64,000 nucleotides of DNA from Streptomyces collinus Tu 365 (GCF_000444875.1 NC_021985.1:6902170-6966169); one strand, 5' to 3'. Positions 25,298-34,345 are shown, counted from the first letter of the stretch. Numbers and translations are program-made. Notes: generated by a model from the letters alone, not told the origin.

Positions 25298-25366
25298 GGC
25301 GGGCGCCGCTGTCCCCGGAGTGGGGCGGGCGCCGCTGTCCCGGGAGTGGGGCGGGCGCCGTTTTTT
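25291..25366 (+). repeat. 26-bp tandem repeat ending in T6, probable terminator of the gvp operon
   Basis: Two full 26-bp units (25291-25316 and 25317-25342) differ at only two positions. A third partial unit (25343-25360) runs into TTTTTT at 25361-25366. The first unit contains the gvpK stop. The repeated GGCGCC palindrome and the T6 suggest transcription termination. Confidence 0.75.
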
Positions 25367-25444
25367 CCCCCGTGGTGAGCCGGGCGCGGCGGTGCGGCCG
25401 CCCGGCGGACCGGGCGTGACGCGCCGGACGTGATGTCCGGCGCG

Positions 25445-26281
25445 TCACACGCGTTTGCGGCACAGGATCTCGCCGTGCAGCACCGTGAACCAGCCGTCCT
25501 CCCGCCGCCCCCACTCCCGCCACGCCCCGGACACGGCCTCCAGCAGCTCCGGTGTGGCGTGGCCGCCCTCGACGGCGCGCTCCGCGTAGGCCGAGGCCAG
25601 GGTGCGGTCCGCCCACAGCCCGCTCCACCAGGCCCGCTCCTCGTCGGTGGCGTACGTCCAGGTGCCGGAGCCGGCCGTGATGTCCGTCAGCCCGGCGGCC
25701 CGTGCCCAGGCCTTCAGCCGGCGCCCCGCGTCCGGCTCGCCGCCGTTGGCGCGCGCTACCCGCTCGTACAGGTCCAGCCAGTCGTCCAGGCCCGGCACCG
25801 CCGGGTACCAGGTCATCGCCGCGTAGTCGGCGTCGCGCACCGCGATGAAGCCACCCGGTTTCGTCACCCGGGCCATCTCGCGCAGGGCTTGCACCGGGTC
25901 GCCGACGTGCTGCAGCACCTGGTGGGCGTGGACGACGCAGAACGTGTCGTCGGGGTAGTCCAGGCGGTGCACGTCGGCGACCGCGAAGTCCATGTTGGCC
26001 AGGCCCCGCCCGGCGGCGGTCTCCCGCGCCCGGCGCAGGATGCCGGGCGCGTGGTCGACGCCGGTGACATGGCCGTCGGGCACCAGTTCCGCCAGGTCGG
26101 CGGTGATGGTCCCGGGGCCGCAGCCGATGTCCAGGATCCGCATGTGGGGCTTGAGCACGCCCAGCAGGTAGGCGGCGGAGTTGGCGGCGGTCCGCCAGGT
26201 GTGCGACCGCAGCACGGACTCGTGGTGTCCGTGCGTGTAGACGGCGGTCTCGTGCGGTTCGGTCCCCTGCGCCCTCGGCAT
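25445..26281 (-). CDS. Class I SAM-dependent methyltransferase (UbiE-like)
   Basis: A 278-residue Methyltransf_11/UbiE-like enzyme with motif I ILDIGCGPGTIT, acidic strand GVDHAPGIL, AVADVHRLDYPDDTF and VLQHVGDPVQALREMARVTKPGG. The substrate is unknown. The start at 26281 has GAAGGGG at suitable spacing. Longer readings only add low-complexity Arg/Gly sequence. Confidence 0.85.
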   Translation of the reverse strand: MPRAQGTEPHETAVYTHGHHESVLRSHTWRTAANSAAYLLGVLKPHMRILDIGCGPGTITADLAELVPDGHVTGVDHAPGILRRARETAAGRGLANMDFAVADVHRLDYPDDTFCVVHAHQVLQHVGDPVQALREMARVTKPGGFIAVRDADYAAMTWYPAVPGLDDWLDLYERVARANGGEPDAGRRLKAWARAAGLTDITAGSGTWTYATDEERAWWSGLWADRTLASAYAERAVEGGHATPELLEAVSGAWREWGRREDGWFTVLHGEILCRKRV

Positions 26282-26424
26282 GGCTGTGCCCCTTCGCCCC
26301 TCGTCGACGGTCCGCTGCCGGGGACCGGACGGCCCCCGGCGCGGTACGCCGACAGTACGCCGCCGTGCCGAATGATGAGACCCACGTATCATGATGTGGA
26401 CGGGTCGGGGGGACGTCCGGGGCG

Positions 26425-27912
26425 TCAGCTCAGCGGCCGGTACACCGTCAGCGCCTCGGGCAGCTTCTCCACCAGCACGTCGCCCTCGACCTCGGTCACC
26501 TCGCCGTCGTACGCCAGCGGCGTGCCCGGGGCCAGGCCCGTCAGCCGCAGCCGGTTGAGCTGCACCGCCGCGTGCGCGGGCGACCGGGTGAGCGGTCCGG
26601 CCGCCGCCGCTGCCAGCAGCCGCAGCGCGGGCCTGCGGCTGCCGTGCACGACCCGCACGTCCAGGAGCCCGTCCGCCAGGTCGGTGCGGCGGCCGGGCGC
26701 GAGCCCCATCCGGTGGTACATGCCGTTGCCCACGAACAGCAGCCACAGCGGGCGCTGCCGCCCACCGAGCTCGACCTCCAGCGGGTGCCGGTCGGCGCGC
26801 AGCACCTTCATCGCCCCGAGCAGCCCGGCCGGCCAGCCGCCGATCCGCTTGGACCAGCGCTCCCGCACACGCACCAGCTCCGGGTAGACGCCCAGGCTGA
26901 ACGTGTTGACGAAGATGCCCTCCTGCCGCCCCGCGGCGAACCGGCCCACGTCCACCCGGACCGCCTCGCCCGCGCGCACGGCGTCGGCGACCTTGCGCTC
27001 GTCCTCCAGGCGCAGGTCGTAGGCGAAGTGGTTGAGCGTGCCCCCGGGCAGCACCGCCAGCGGCAGGCCGTGCCGCATCGCCGTCGCGGCCGCCGCGTTC
27101 ACCGTCCCGTCACCCCCGCAGACCCCGAGCGCCCGCGCCCGGGCCGCCGCCTTCTCCAGCTCGGCCGGCACGTCCTGCGGCTCGCACTCCACGATCTCCG
27201 CGCCGGGCAGCGCCGCCTGCAGCACGCGCACCCGGTCGGAGGAGCCCGAGGCCCGGTTCGCGACCACCACGAGACCCTCGCCCTCCGGCAGGGCCGGCGC
27301 CTCGGCCCGCGGCCGCGGCGGCGGGGTGATCTGGGCGCGGGTCGGCACCAGGCCCCGGACGGCGAACGCGGCGCCCGCGCCGAGCGCCGCCCCCGCCAGG
27401 ACGTCGCTGGGGAAGTGCACGCCCGTGTACACCCGCGACGCGGCCACCGAGAACGCCACGGGCGCCACCACCGCACCCCAGCGCGGCGACTCCAGCGCCA
27501 CCCCGGCCGCGAAGGCCGCCGCCGAGGCGGCGTGCCCCGACGGGAAGGACGTGGTGATCGGCTGCCGCTTGAGCTGCCGCACCGCCGGCACCGTGTCCAG
27601 CACCGGCCGGGCGCGGCGCACCGAGCGCTTGCCGAGCGTGTTGATGGTCACGGAGGCCAGGCTCAGCGAGGCGATCCCGCGGGTCGCGGCCCGCCGGGCC
27701 CGCGGCGTCCGGCTGGCCGCGATCGCGGCGGCCGTGGCGAACCACAGCACCCCGTGGTTCGCGCTCCGGCTCAGCCTCGGCAGCACCCGCTCGGCACCGG
27801 GCCAGTGCCATGCGGCGGCCGCCTCGAACAGCCGGGTGTCAGCGGCCAGCAGCGCCCGCAGGGCGCGCCGGCCACTCTTCGGGACGGCGGTCAGGTCGAC
27901 GTCTGCGCTCAT
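26425..27912 (-). CDS. Fusion of PAP2 phosphatase and diacylglycerol-kinase catalytic domain
   Basis: A 495-residue membrane protein. Residues about 1-195 are a PAP2 lipid phosphatase with all three motifs (KRSVRRARP, PSGHAAS, SRVYTGVHFPSDV) and hydrophobic helices. Residues about 215-495 are a DAGK catalytic domain (GGDGTVNAAA, LPGGTLNHFAYDL, GNGMYHRMG). It may interconvert phosphorylated and free lipids such as diacylglycerol or prenyl carriers. This fusion is common in actinobacteria. The divergent histidine phosphatase starts 108 bases away. Confidence 0.9.
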   Translation of the reverse strand: MSADVDLTAVPKSGRRALRALLAADTRLFEAAAAWHWPGAERVLPRLSRSANHGVLWFATAAAIAASRTPRARRAATRGIASLSLASVTINTLGKRSVRRARPVLDTVPAVRQLKRQPITTSFPSGHAASAAAFAAGVALESPRWGAVVAPVAFSVAASRVYTGVHFPSDVLAGAALGAGAAFAVRGLVPTRAQITPPPRPRAEAPALPEGEGLVVVANRASGSSDRVRVLQAALPGAEIVECEPQDVPAELEKAAARARALGVCGGDGTVNAAAATAMRHGLPLAVLPGGTLNHFAYDLRLEDERKVADAVRAGEAVRVDVGRFAAGRQEGIFVNTFSLGVYPELVRVRERWSKRIGGWPAGLLGAMKVLRADRHPLEVELGGRQRPLWLLFVGNGMYHRMGLAPGRRTDLADGLLDVRVVHGSRRPALRLLAAAAAGPLTRSPAHAAVQLNRLRLTGLAPGTPLAYDGEVTEVEGDVLVEKLPEALTVYRPLS

Positions 27913-28019
27913 GGGGTGCGGTTACCCTGAAGCCGCCGTTTCTTGTTCCCGTGTACGCCGACCGCCTGACGGCCCGGCCGCCCGGCCCGCCCGGCCTGAT
28001 CGCCGCGGAGGAGACCCCG

Positions 28020-28676
28020 ATGCGCCTGCTCCTCGTCCGCCACGGCCAGACCCCCTCCAACCTGGACCGGCTGCTGGACACCGCCGCCCCGGGACCGGGC
28101 CTGACCCCGCTCGGCGCACAGCAGGCCGCCGCCCTGCCCGAGGCCCTCGCCGGCGAGGGCCTCGACGCCGTCTACGCCTCCGACCTGCTGCGGGCCCGGC
28201 TCACCGCCGCCCCGCTGGCCGCCGCCCGCGGCCTGGAGACGGCCGTACGCGCCGGCCTGCGCGAGGTGTCGGCGGGCGACCTGGAGATGCGGCCGGGCGG
28301 CTCCCCGGAGGGCGAGCGATACCTGCGCACCGTGTTCGCCTGGGCGGCCGGTGACCTCACGCTGCGGATGCCCGGCGGGGAGAGCGGGGCGGAGGCGCTG
28401 GCCCGCTACGACGAGGTCGTCGCCGAGGCCGCCGCGAGCGGCGCCGCCGCCGTCGCGATGGTCAGCCACGGCGCCGCCATCCGCATGTGGACCGCCGCCC
28501 GCGCCGCCAACGTCGACGTGGCCTTCGCCGCCGCCCGCCCGCTGGCCAACACCGGCGTGGTGATCCTGGACGGCTCGCCCGCCGACGGCTGGAAGGCGCT
28601 GTCGTGGGCCGGCGCCACCGTCGTACCGGCCGGGGAGGGCGGTCCGGCCGGGCAGCCCGTGGACCCGGCCGGATAA
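28020..28676 (+). CDS. Histidine phosphatase family protein
   Basis: A 218-residue phosphoglycerate-mutase-like phosphatase. The catalytic LVRHGQT motif is at the N-terminus (His8). Later motifs are YASDLLRARLTA, a proton-donor Glu near GLREVSAGDLE, and VSHGAAIRMW with the second catalytic histidine. ATG 28020 has GGAGGAG upstream. Substrate unknown. Confidence 0.88.
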   Translation: MRLLLVRHGQTPSNLDRLLDTAAPGPGLTPLGAQQAAALPEALAGEGLDAVYASDLLRARLTAAPLAAARGLETAVRAGLREVSAGDLEMRPGGSPEGERYLRTVFAWAAGDLTLRMPGGESGAEALARYDEVVAEAAASGAAAVAMVSHGAAIRMWTAARAANVDVAFAAARPLANTGVVILDGSPADGWKALSWAGATVVPAGEGGPAGQPVDPAG

Positions 28677-28680
28677 GCGT

Positions 28681-28718
28681 TTGCCCCAGGCCGGGGACGC
28701 CCCGCAGAATGCCCCCTC
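28681..28718 (+). promoter_or_regulatory. Candidate leaderless promoter for the ABC-F gene
   Basis: TTGCCC (28681-28686), an 18-base spacer and CAGAAT (28705-28710) end eight bases before ATG 28719. No ribosome-binding site precedes that ATG, so transcription probably begins at the start codon. Confidence 0.5.
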
Positions 28719-30338
28719 ATGGGACATCTGGAAGCCGCGCACCTCGAATACCACCTCCCCGACGGCAGGACGCTGCTCGGTGATGTCTCCTTCCGGGTCG
28801 GCGAGGGCGCGGCCGTCGCGCTGGTCGGCCCCAACGGCGCGGGCAAGACCACCCTGCTCCGGCTGATGTCCGGCGAGCTGAAACCGCACGGCGGCCAGGT
28901 CACCGTCAGCGGCGGCCTCGGCGTGATGCGCCAGTTCGTCGGCTCCGTGCGGGACGAGACGACCGTCCGCGACCTGCTGGTCTCCGTCGCCCCGCCGCGC
29001 ATCCGCGAGGCGGCCCTGGCCGTGGACCGGGCCGAGCACGGCATCATGACCGTCGACGACGAGACCGCCCAGCTCGCCTACGCCCAGGCCCTCGCCGACT
29101 GGGCCGAGGCCCGCGGCTACGAGGCCGAGACGCTGTGGGACATGTGCACCACCGCCGCCCTCGGCATGCCCTACGAACGCGCCCAGTGGCGGCAGGTGCG
29201 CACCCTCTCCGGCGGCGAGCAGAAACGCCTCGTGCTGGAGGCACTGCTGCGCGGCACCGACGAGGTGCTGCTCCTCGACGAGCCGGACAACTACCTCGAC
29301 GTCCCCGGCAAGCGCTGGCTGGAGCAGCAGCTCAAGGAGACCCGCAAGACGGTCCTGTTCGTCTCCCACGACCGCGAACTCCTCGCCCGCGCCGCGGAGA
29401 AGATCGTCTCCGTGGAGCCGGGACCCGCCGGCGCCGACGCCTGGGTGCACGGCGGCGGCTTCGCCACCTACCACGACGCCCGCCGCGAGCGCTTCGCCCG
29501 CTTCGAGGAACTGCGCCGCCGCTGGGACGAGAAGCACGCCCAGCTGAAGAAACTCGTCCTCAACCTGCGCCAGGCGGCCGCCGTCAGCCACGAGATGGCC
29601 TCCCGCTACGCGGCCGCCCAGACCCGCCTGCGCAAGTTCGAGGAGGCCGGGCCGCCGCCCGAGCCGCCGCGCGAGCAGGACATCACCATGCGCCTGAAGG
29701 GCGGCCGCACCGGCGTACGCGCCGTCACCTGCGCACAGCTCGAACTGACGGGCCTGATGCGCCCCTTCGACCTGGAGGTGTTCTACGGCGAACGGGTCGC
29801 CGTGCTCGGCTCCAACGGGTCGGGCAAGTCGCACTTCCTGCGCCTGCTGGCCGGCGATGACGTCGCGCACACCGGCCAGTGGAAGCTCGGCGCCCGCGTC
29901 GTGCCCGGCCACTTCGCCCAGACCCACGCCCACCCCGAGCTGCGCGGCCGCACCCTGCTCGACATCCTGTGGAAGGACCACGCCCAGGACCGGGGCGCGG
30001 CCATGTCCCGGCTGCGCCGCTACGAGCTGACCGGCCAGGCGGAGCAGTCCTTCGAGCGGCTCTCCGGCGGCCAGCAGGCCCGCTTCCAGATCCTCATGCT
30101 GGAGCTCCAGGGAGTCACCGCCCTGCTCCTGGACGAGCCGACCGACAACCTCGACCTGGAATCCGCCGAGGCCCTCCAGGAGGGCCTGGAGGCCTTCGAC
30201 GGCACGGTGCTCGCGGTCACCCACGACCGCTGGTTCGCCCGCTCCTTCGACCGCTTCCTGGTCTTCGGCAGCGACGGCCGGGTCCGCGAGACCGCGGAGC
30301 CCGTCTGGGACGAGCGCAGGGTGGAACGGGCCCGCTAG
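28719..30338 (+). CDS. ABC-F family ATP-binding protein
   Basis: A 539-residue soluble protein with two ABC ATPase domains and no membrane segments. Domain 1 has Walker A GPNGAGKT, signature LSGGEQKR and Walker B VLLLDEPDNYLD. Domain 2 has GSNGSGKS, LSGGQQAR and ALLLDEPTDNLD. The linker between them is charged and helical. ABC-F proteins act on ribosomes as translation factors or antibiotic-resistance proteins. Which applies here cannot be decided. Confidence 0.9.
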   Translation: MGHLEAAHLEYHLPDGRTLLGDVSFRVGEGAAVALVGPNGAGKTTLLRLMSGELKPHGGQVTVSGGLGVMRQFVGSVRDETTVRDLLVSVAPPRIREAALAVDRAEHGIMTVDDETAQLAYAQALADWAEARGYEAETLWDMCTTAALGMPYERAQWRQVRTLSGGEQKRLVLEALLRGTDEVLLLDEPDNYLDVPGKRWLEQQLKETRKTVLFVSHDRELLARAAEKIVSVEPGPAGADAWVHGGGFATYHDARRERFARFEELRRRWDEKHAQLKKLVLNLRQAAAVSHEMASRYAAAQTRLRKFEEAGPPPEPPREQDITMRLKGGRTGVRAVTCAQLELTGLMRPFDLEVFYGERVAVLGSNGSGKSHFLRLLAGDDVAHTGQWKLGARVVPGHFAQTHAHPELRGRTLLDILWKDHAQDRGAAMSRLRRYELTGQAEQSFERLSGGQQARFQILMLELQGVTALLLDEPTDNLDLESAEALQEGLEAFDGTVLAVTHDRWFARSFDRFLVFGSDGRVRETAEPVWDERRVERAR

Positions 30339-30341
30339 CCC

Positions 30342-30355
30342 CACCGGGCCCGGTG
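30342..30355. repeat. 14-bp perfect palindrome after the ABC-F gene
   Basis: CACCGGGCCCGGTG lies three bases after the ABC-F stop. It may contribute to termination or be a protein-binding site. It has no loop when folded perfectly. Confidence 0.4.
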
Positions 30356-30417
30356 CCCGGGATGTTCGTACAGTGGGTTCAGGAACGCGCGCTCCACGGC
30401 TCGCGCCCGGCACGCGC

Positions 30418-30443
30418 TGCTCCCGGAGAACCCGCCGGGAGCA
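30418..30443. repeat. Inverted repeat upstream of the DUF6158 gene
   Basis: Perfect 9-bp arms, TGCTCCCGG and CCGGGAGCA, flank an 8-base loop 60 bases before the DUF6158 start. It could be a terminator for read-through from ABC-F or an operator. Confidence 0.45.
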
Positions 30444-30503
30444 CGGCATGCCGGGCGGGGTACCCGTACGGCAGGACACGACCACGACGAGCGGGGCACC
30501 ACC

Positions 30504-30761
30504 ATGACCGGAGTCGACCCCAGCCGGCTGGACGACCTGCAGCTCATGAAGGAGCTGGAGACGATCCACCGCACGCGCCACGACACCCTCCTCTACGGCT
30601 CGAACGACGCGCTGCGGGCGCACAACGAGCGCATGGCACAGCTCGAGGGCGAGTACCTGCGCCGCAACCCGCGCCGCCTGGTCAGCGCGGGCCGCACCCG
30701 CGAGGGCGCCCGCGAACGCGGCTGCGGCGAGGCGGCGACCCCGCACGCCGCCGGCACCTGA
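30504..30761 (+). CDS. DUF6158 family small protein
   Basis: An 85-residue protein of a family conserved in Streptomyces. The core DDLQLMKELETIHRTRHDTLLYGSNDALRAHNERMAQLEGEYLRRNPRR is predicted helical and charged. The tail is variable. No function is known. ATG 30504 begins MTGVDPSRL, which matches my memory of homologues. Confidence 0.8.
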   Translation: MTGVDPSRLDDLQLMKELETIHRTRHDTLLYGSNDALRAHNERMAQLEGEYLRRNPRRLVSAGRTREGARERGCGEAATPHAAGT

Positions 30762-30809
30762 GGCGGCCCCCGGCCGCTCCGGCGACCGGTCCGGGGCGGC
30801 CGCACGCGT

Positions 30810-30843
30810 GAGGGCCGGCCCGCGGTGACGCGGACCGGCCCTC
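30810..30843. terminator. Bidirectional hairpin terminator
   Basis: GAGGGCCGG/CCGGCCCTC (9 bp), one mismatch, then CCGCG/CGCGG closing a GTGA loop, between the convergent DUF6158 and PfpI genes. Confidence 0.8.
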
Positions 30844-30883
30844 GTACGACCCGGCGCGGCGGCCGGGCGCGGTGCGGCGGAGG

Positions 30884-31426
30884 TCAGCCCACCTCACCCG
30901 CGAAGACGTGCACGAACGCGTCGCAGAACGCCTTCAGGTCGTCCGGCTTGCGGCTGGTCACCAGCTGGTTCGAGCCGTGGTCGCAGATCTTCACCTGCTC
31001 GTCCACCCAGGTACCGCCCGCGTTCTCGATGTCCGTCCGCAGACTCGGCCACGACGTCAGCACCCGGCCGCGTACGACACCGGCCTCCACCAGCGTCCAC
31101 GGCGCGTGGCAGATGGCCGCCACCGGACGGCCCCCGTCGAAGAAGTCCTTCACGAACGCGACGGCCTTCTCGTCCATCCGCAGGAAGTCCGGATTGGCCA
31201 CCCCGCCCGGCAGGACCAGGGCGCCGAACGACCCGGCCGACGCCTCGCCCACCACCTCGTCCACGGGGAAGGTGTCCCCCTTGTCCAGATGGTTGAACGC
31301 CTGGATCTCACCGGACTCCGTCGACACCAGCACCGGTTCGTGCCCCGCGTCGGACGCCGCCTTCCACGGCTCGGTCAGCTCGACCTGCTCGACGCCCTCG
31401 GGTGCCACCAGAAACGCGATACGCAT
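30884..31426 (-). CDS. DJ-1/PfpI family protein (type 1 glutamine amidotransferase fold)
   Basis: A 180-residue PfpI/YhbO-type protein. The nucleophile elbow is AAICHAPW with Cys106 followed by His107. VLPGGVANPDFLR is the typical upstream loop. Members include general-stress proteins, glyoxalase III and putative deglycases. The gene follows a membrane-protein/DUF2795 pair on the same strand by 5 bases and is probably co-transcribed with it. Confidence 0.88.
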   Translation of the reverse strand: MRIAFLVAPEGVEQVELTEPWKAASDAGHEPVLVSTESGEIQAFNHLDKGDTFPVDEVVGEASAGSFGALVLPGGVANPDFLRMDEKAVAFVKDFFDGGRPVAAICHAPWTLVEAGVVRGRVLTSWPSLRTDIENAGGTWVDEQVKICDHGSNQLVTSRKPDDLKAFCDAFVHVFAGEVG

Positions 31427-31431
31427 GATCC

Positions 31432-32088
31432 TCACTTTCCTTTCCGGGCCGGCCCGGCCGCCTCCGCGGCCCGGGCCCGCCGCTTCCTCACGCCCGCCGC
31501 CCGCCGGCAGCGCAGCAGCTCCTCGCCGTACGGCACGAGCACACAGGCACCGATGGCGAGCCCGACCGCCGCCAGATAGCCCGGCGACAGCGGCCGCCGG
31601 CGCCGTACCAGGCGCCAGGCGTCCGGATCGCCGCGCCCGCCCCGCACCAGCGACCGGACGTGGTCGGGGTGCAGGCACATCAGCGACGCCAGCGCGCCGA
31701 ACGGCAGCGACTCCAGGAAGCTGTGGACGTGCTGCTCCAGCGGCGAGACCTCACGGTCGCTGTCCACCGCCGTCCGCACGTCCCACAGCGCCGTCGCCTC
31801 GTGTACCCCCGCCGCCCCGAGCTGCACGGCCAGCAGCAGCGGATTGACCTCGTAGCGCAGGGTCAGCGCGATGGGCAGGCCGACCTCCGCCATCATCAGG
31901 GAATGGATCAAGGACTCCTTGGTGCCGGACGTGTCCTCGATCCGGGTGCGCCGGTGCAGCGCCCAGTCCGCCAGACCGGGCACGAACCAGCCGGGCAGCA
32001 GCCCGTACAGCAGGAACCGGGTGGTGGCCTCCCCGACGTCGACCGTCCTTGCGGTCGCCGCGATCTGAGCCGCCTGGCGCTCGGTCAC
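31432..32088 (-). CDS. Conserved membrane protein of unknown function
   Basis: A 218-residue protein with about four hydrophobic segments (around residues 25-45, 72-98, 144-160 and 181-200). Conserved-looking polar motifs lie between them: LADWALHRRTRIEDTSGTKESLIHSLMMAE, GVHEATALWDVRTAVDSDREVSPLEQHVHSFLESLPF. The paired histidines and acidic residues suggest metal or heme contact, but this is inference. GTG 32088 overlaps the DUF2795 stop (GTGA). The longer reading through the DUF2795 gene is rejected. Confidence 0.75.
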   Translation of the reverse strand: MTERQAAQIAATARTVDVGEATTRFLLYGLLPGWFVPGLADWALHRRTRIEDTSGTKESLIHSLMMAEVGLPIALTLRYEVNPLLLAVQLGAAGVHEATALWDVRTAVDSDREVSPLEQHVHSFLESLPFGALASLMCLHPDHVRSLVRGGRGDPDAWRLVRRRRPLSPGYLAAVGLAIGACVLVPYGEELLRCRRAAGVRKRRARAAEAAGPARKGK

Positions 32089-32459
32089 TCGCCCACCAGC
32101 GCCTCCGCGAGCTGCTGCACGTTGGCGTACCGCTCCGCGCGCGGCAGCCGGGCCACCGCGTCGACCAGCGGGGTGGGCGCGTTGCCGCGCCGCAGCGCAC
32201 GGGCCACCTCCCCGGCGTCCGCCGGGAAGGAGTGCCGGCTCAGGTGCCGGGCCAGCTCCAGCCGCACCCGCTCCAGCGACGCCGGCGATCCCAGACCGCC
32301 GACCGGGCCGCTCCAGACCTCGGGGTCGTCGTCGGCCGCCGGCTCCGGGTCGTGCCACTCCTCGGCCCGCGTCGGGTGCCCGGAGCTGAGCATGCCCTTC
32401 AGCTCGTGCTTCATCTCGTCGTCCCGGTGGACGTTCAGCCGGTCACTGCCTCGCTGCAT
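32085..32459 (-). CDS. DUF2795 domain protein
   Basis: A 124-residue protein. The first half is charged and probably disordered. Residues 57-121 are the DUF2795 domain (RVRLELARHLSRHSFPADAGEVARALRRGNAPTPLVDAVARLP ... YANVQQLAEAL), a small helical domain of unknown function common in actinobacteria. It overlaps the membrane-protein gene by four bases, suggesting a joint role. Confidence 0.82.
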   Translation of the reverse strand: MQRGSDRLNVHRDDEMKHELKGMLSSGHPTRAEEWHDPEPAADDDPEVWSGPVGGLGSPASLERVRLELARHLSRHSFPADAGEVARALRRGNAPTPLVDAVARLPRAERYANVQQLAEALVGE

Positions 32460-32545
32460 CTCTCACTCCACATGTTCGGGGTCCGCCCGCGTACCCGGCA
32501 CCGGGAGACCGACACCGGGTGCCGGGCCGGGAACCGGCCGTCTCG

Positions 32546-34345
32546 CTAGTGCTTGTCGTGGCTGCCCTGCAGAAAGTCCTGCACCTTCGCCTTCAGCCCC
32601 TGCTTCACCATCGAACCGCGATCCGCGTCGCCCTTGAGGATCGCCGCTGCCGTCGCCTCCAACTGCTCCCAGGTGGCGTGCGGCGGGATCGGCGGCACCG
32701 CCGGGTCGGTGAGGAACTCGATCACCGCCGGCCCGTCGGCCTCCAGGGCGGCCCGCCAGCCCGCCTCCACGTCCTCGGGCTTCTCCACCCGTACCCCGGT
32801 CAGGCCCAGCGAGCGGGCGAACGCCGCGTACTGCACGTCCGGGATCTGCTGGGACGGCAGGAAGGACGGCGAGCCCTCCATCGCGCGCATCTCCCAGGTG
32901 ACCTGGTTCAGGTCGCGGTTGTTCCACACGCCCACCACCAGCCGCGGGTCCGACCAGCGGTCCCGGTACTTCGCCGCCGTGATCATCTCCGCTAGACCGT
33001 TCATCTGCATCGCGCCGTCGCCGACCAACGCCACCACCGGCCGGTCCGGGTGCGCGAACTTCGCGCCGATCGCGTACGGCACCCCCGGCCCCATCGTCGC
33101 CAGCGTCCCGGACAGCGACCCGCGCATGCCCGGCCGCATGGTGATGTGCCGCGCGTACCAGTTCGCCACCGAACCGGAGTCGGACGTCAGGATCACGTTG
33201 TCCGGCAGCAGCGGGTCCAGCGCCCGGGCCACGTACTCGGGGTTGATCGGATCCGCCGACAGGCCCGCCCGCCTCTCCATCGTCTCGTGCCAGCGCTTGA
33301 CGTTGTCGCAGACGGTCTCGCGCCACTCGCGCCCGCCGCGGTCGGTCTGCAGCAGCGGGATCAGCCGCCGCAGGGTCGCCCGCGCGTCGCCGACCAGATT
33401 CACCTCGTACGGGAACCGCATGCCGATCATGTGCGGGTCGATGTCGATCTGCACCCCGCGCGCCTTGCCGAACTCCGGCATGAACTGCGTGTACGGGAAC
33501 GACGAGCCGATCGTCAGCAGCGTGTCGCAGTCACGCATCATCTCGTACGACGGTCGGCTGCCCAGCAGGCCGATCGGCCCGGTGACGTAGGGCAGTTCGT
33601 CGCTGAGCACATCCTTGCCGAGCAGCGCCTTCGCGACACCCGCGCCCAGCAGCTCGGCGATCTCCTGCACCTCCGCCACCGCCCCCGCGGCCCCCTGGCC
33701 GATGAGGACGGCCGGCTTGTCCCCCTCGTTCAGCACCTCCGCCGCCCGGCGCAGCGCGTCGTCCGACGGGACGGCCGTGTAGTCGCTCATGCCCAGGCTG
33801 GAGGGCACCATCTTGAACGCGTGCGTGGGTGGCGAGTAGTCCAGTTCCTGCACGTCGGCGGGGATGATGACGGCGGTCGGGCAGCGCCGGGCGCAGGCCG
33901 TGCGGATCGCCCGGTCGAGCACGTTCGGCAGCTGCTCCGGGACGGTCACCGTCTCCACGAACTCCGAGGCCACGTCCTTGTAGAGCGTGTGCAGGTCGAT
34001 CTCCTGCTGGTAGGACCCGCCCATCGCGGTCCGGTTCGTCTGGCCGACGATCGCCAGCACCGGCACATGGTCCAGCTTGGCGTCGTAGAGACCGTTCAGC
34101 AGATGGACCGCGCCGGGTCCCGAGGTCGCCACGCACACCCCGAGCCGGCCGCTGAACTTCGCGTACCCGACGGCCTCGAAGGCGGACATCTCCTCGTGCC
34201 GGGACTGGATGAAACGCGGCTTGTCGTCGGCTCGTCCCCAAGCGGCCAGCAGGCCGTTGATGCCGTCCCCGGGATAGCCGAAGACCTGCTCCACACCCCA
34301 GGCGCGCAGGCGTTCGAGGATGTGGTCGGAGACCTTGGTGCTCAT
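32546..34345 (-). CDS. Thiamine-pyrophosphate enzyme, pyruvate oxidase/dehydrogenase (PoxB-like)
   Basis: A 599-residue TPP enzyme. The N-terminal domain carries the catalytic Glu (FIQSRHEEMSAFEAVGYAKFSG) and SGPGAVHLLNGLYDAKLDH. The middle FAD-type domain has VLIGQGAAG. The TPP-binding domain has GDGAMQMNGLAEM and WNNRDLNQVTWEMR. It most resembles ubiquinone-dependent pyruvate dehydrogenase or pyruvate oxidase. The acetolactate-synthase-like relatives cannot be fully excluded. GGGGAGG lies eight bases before the ATG. Confidence 0.88.
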   Translation of the reverse strand: MSTKVSDHILERLRAWGVEQVFGYPGDGINGLLAAWGRADDKPRFIQSRHEEMSAFEAVGYAKFSGRLGVCVATSGPGAVHLLNGLYDAKLDHVPVLAIVGQTNRTAMGGSYQQEIDLHTLYKDVASEFVETVTVPEQLPNVLDRAIRTACARRCPTAVIIPADVQELDYSPPTHAFKMVPSSLGMSDYTAVPSDDALRRAAEVLNEGDKPAVLIGQGAAGAVAEVQEIAELLGAGVAKALLGKDVLSDELPYVTGPIGLLGSRPSYEMMRDCDTLLTIGSSFPYTQFMPEFGKARGVQIDIDPHMIGMRFPYEVNLVGDARATLRRLIPLLQTDRGGREWRETVCDNVKRWHETMERRAGLSADPINPEYVARALDPLLPDNVILTSDSGSVANWYARHITMRPGMRGSLSGTLATMGPGVPYAIGAKFAHPDRPVVALVGDGAMQMNGLAEMITAAKYRDRWSDPRLVVGVWNNRDLNQVTWEMRAMEGSPSFLPSQQIPDVQYAAFARSLGLTGVRVEKPEDVEAGWRAALEADGPAVIEFLTDPAVPPIPPHATWEQLEATAAAILKGDADRGSMVKQGLKAKVQDFLQGSHDKH

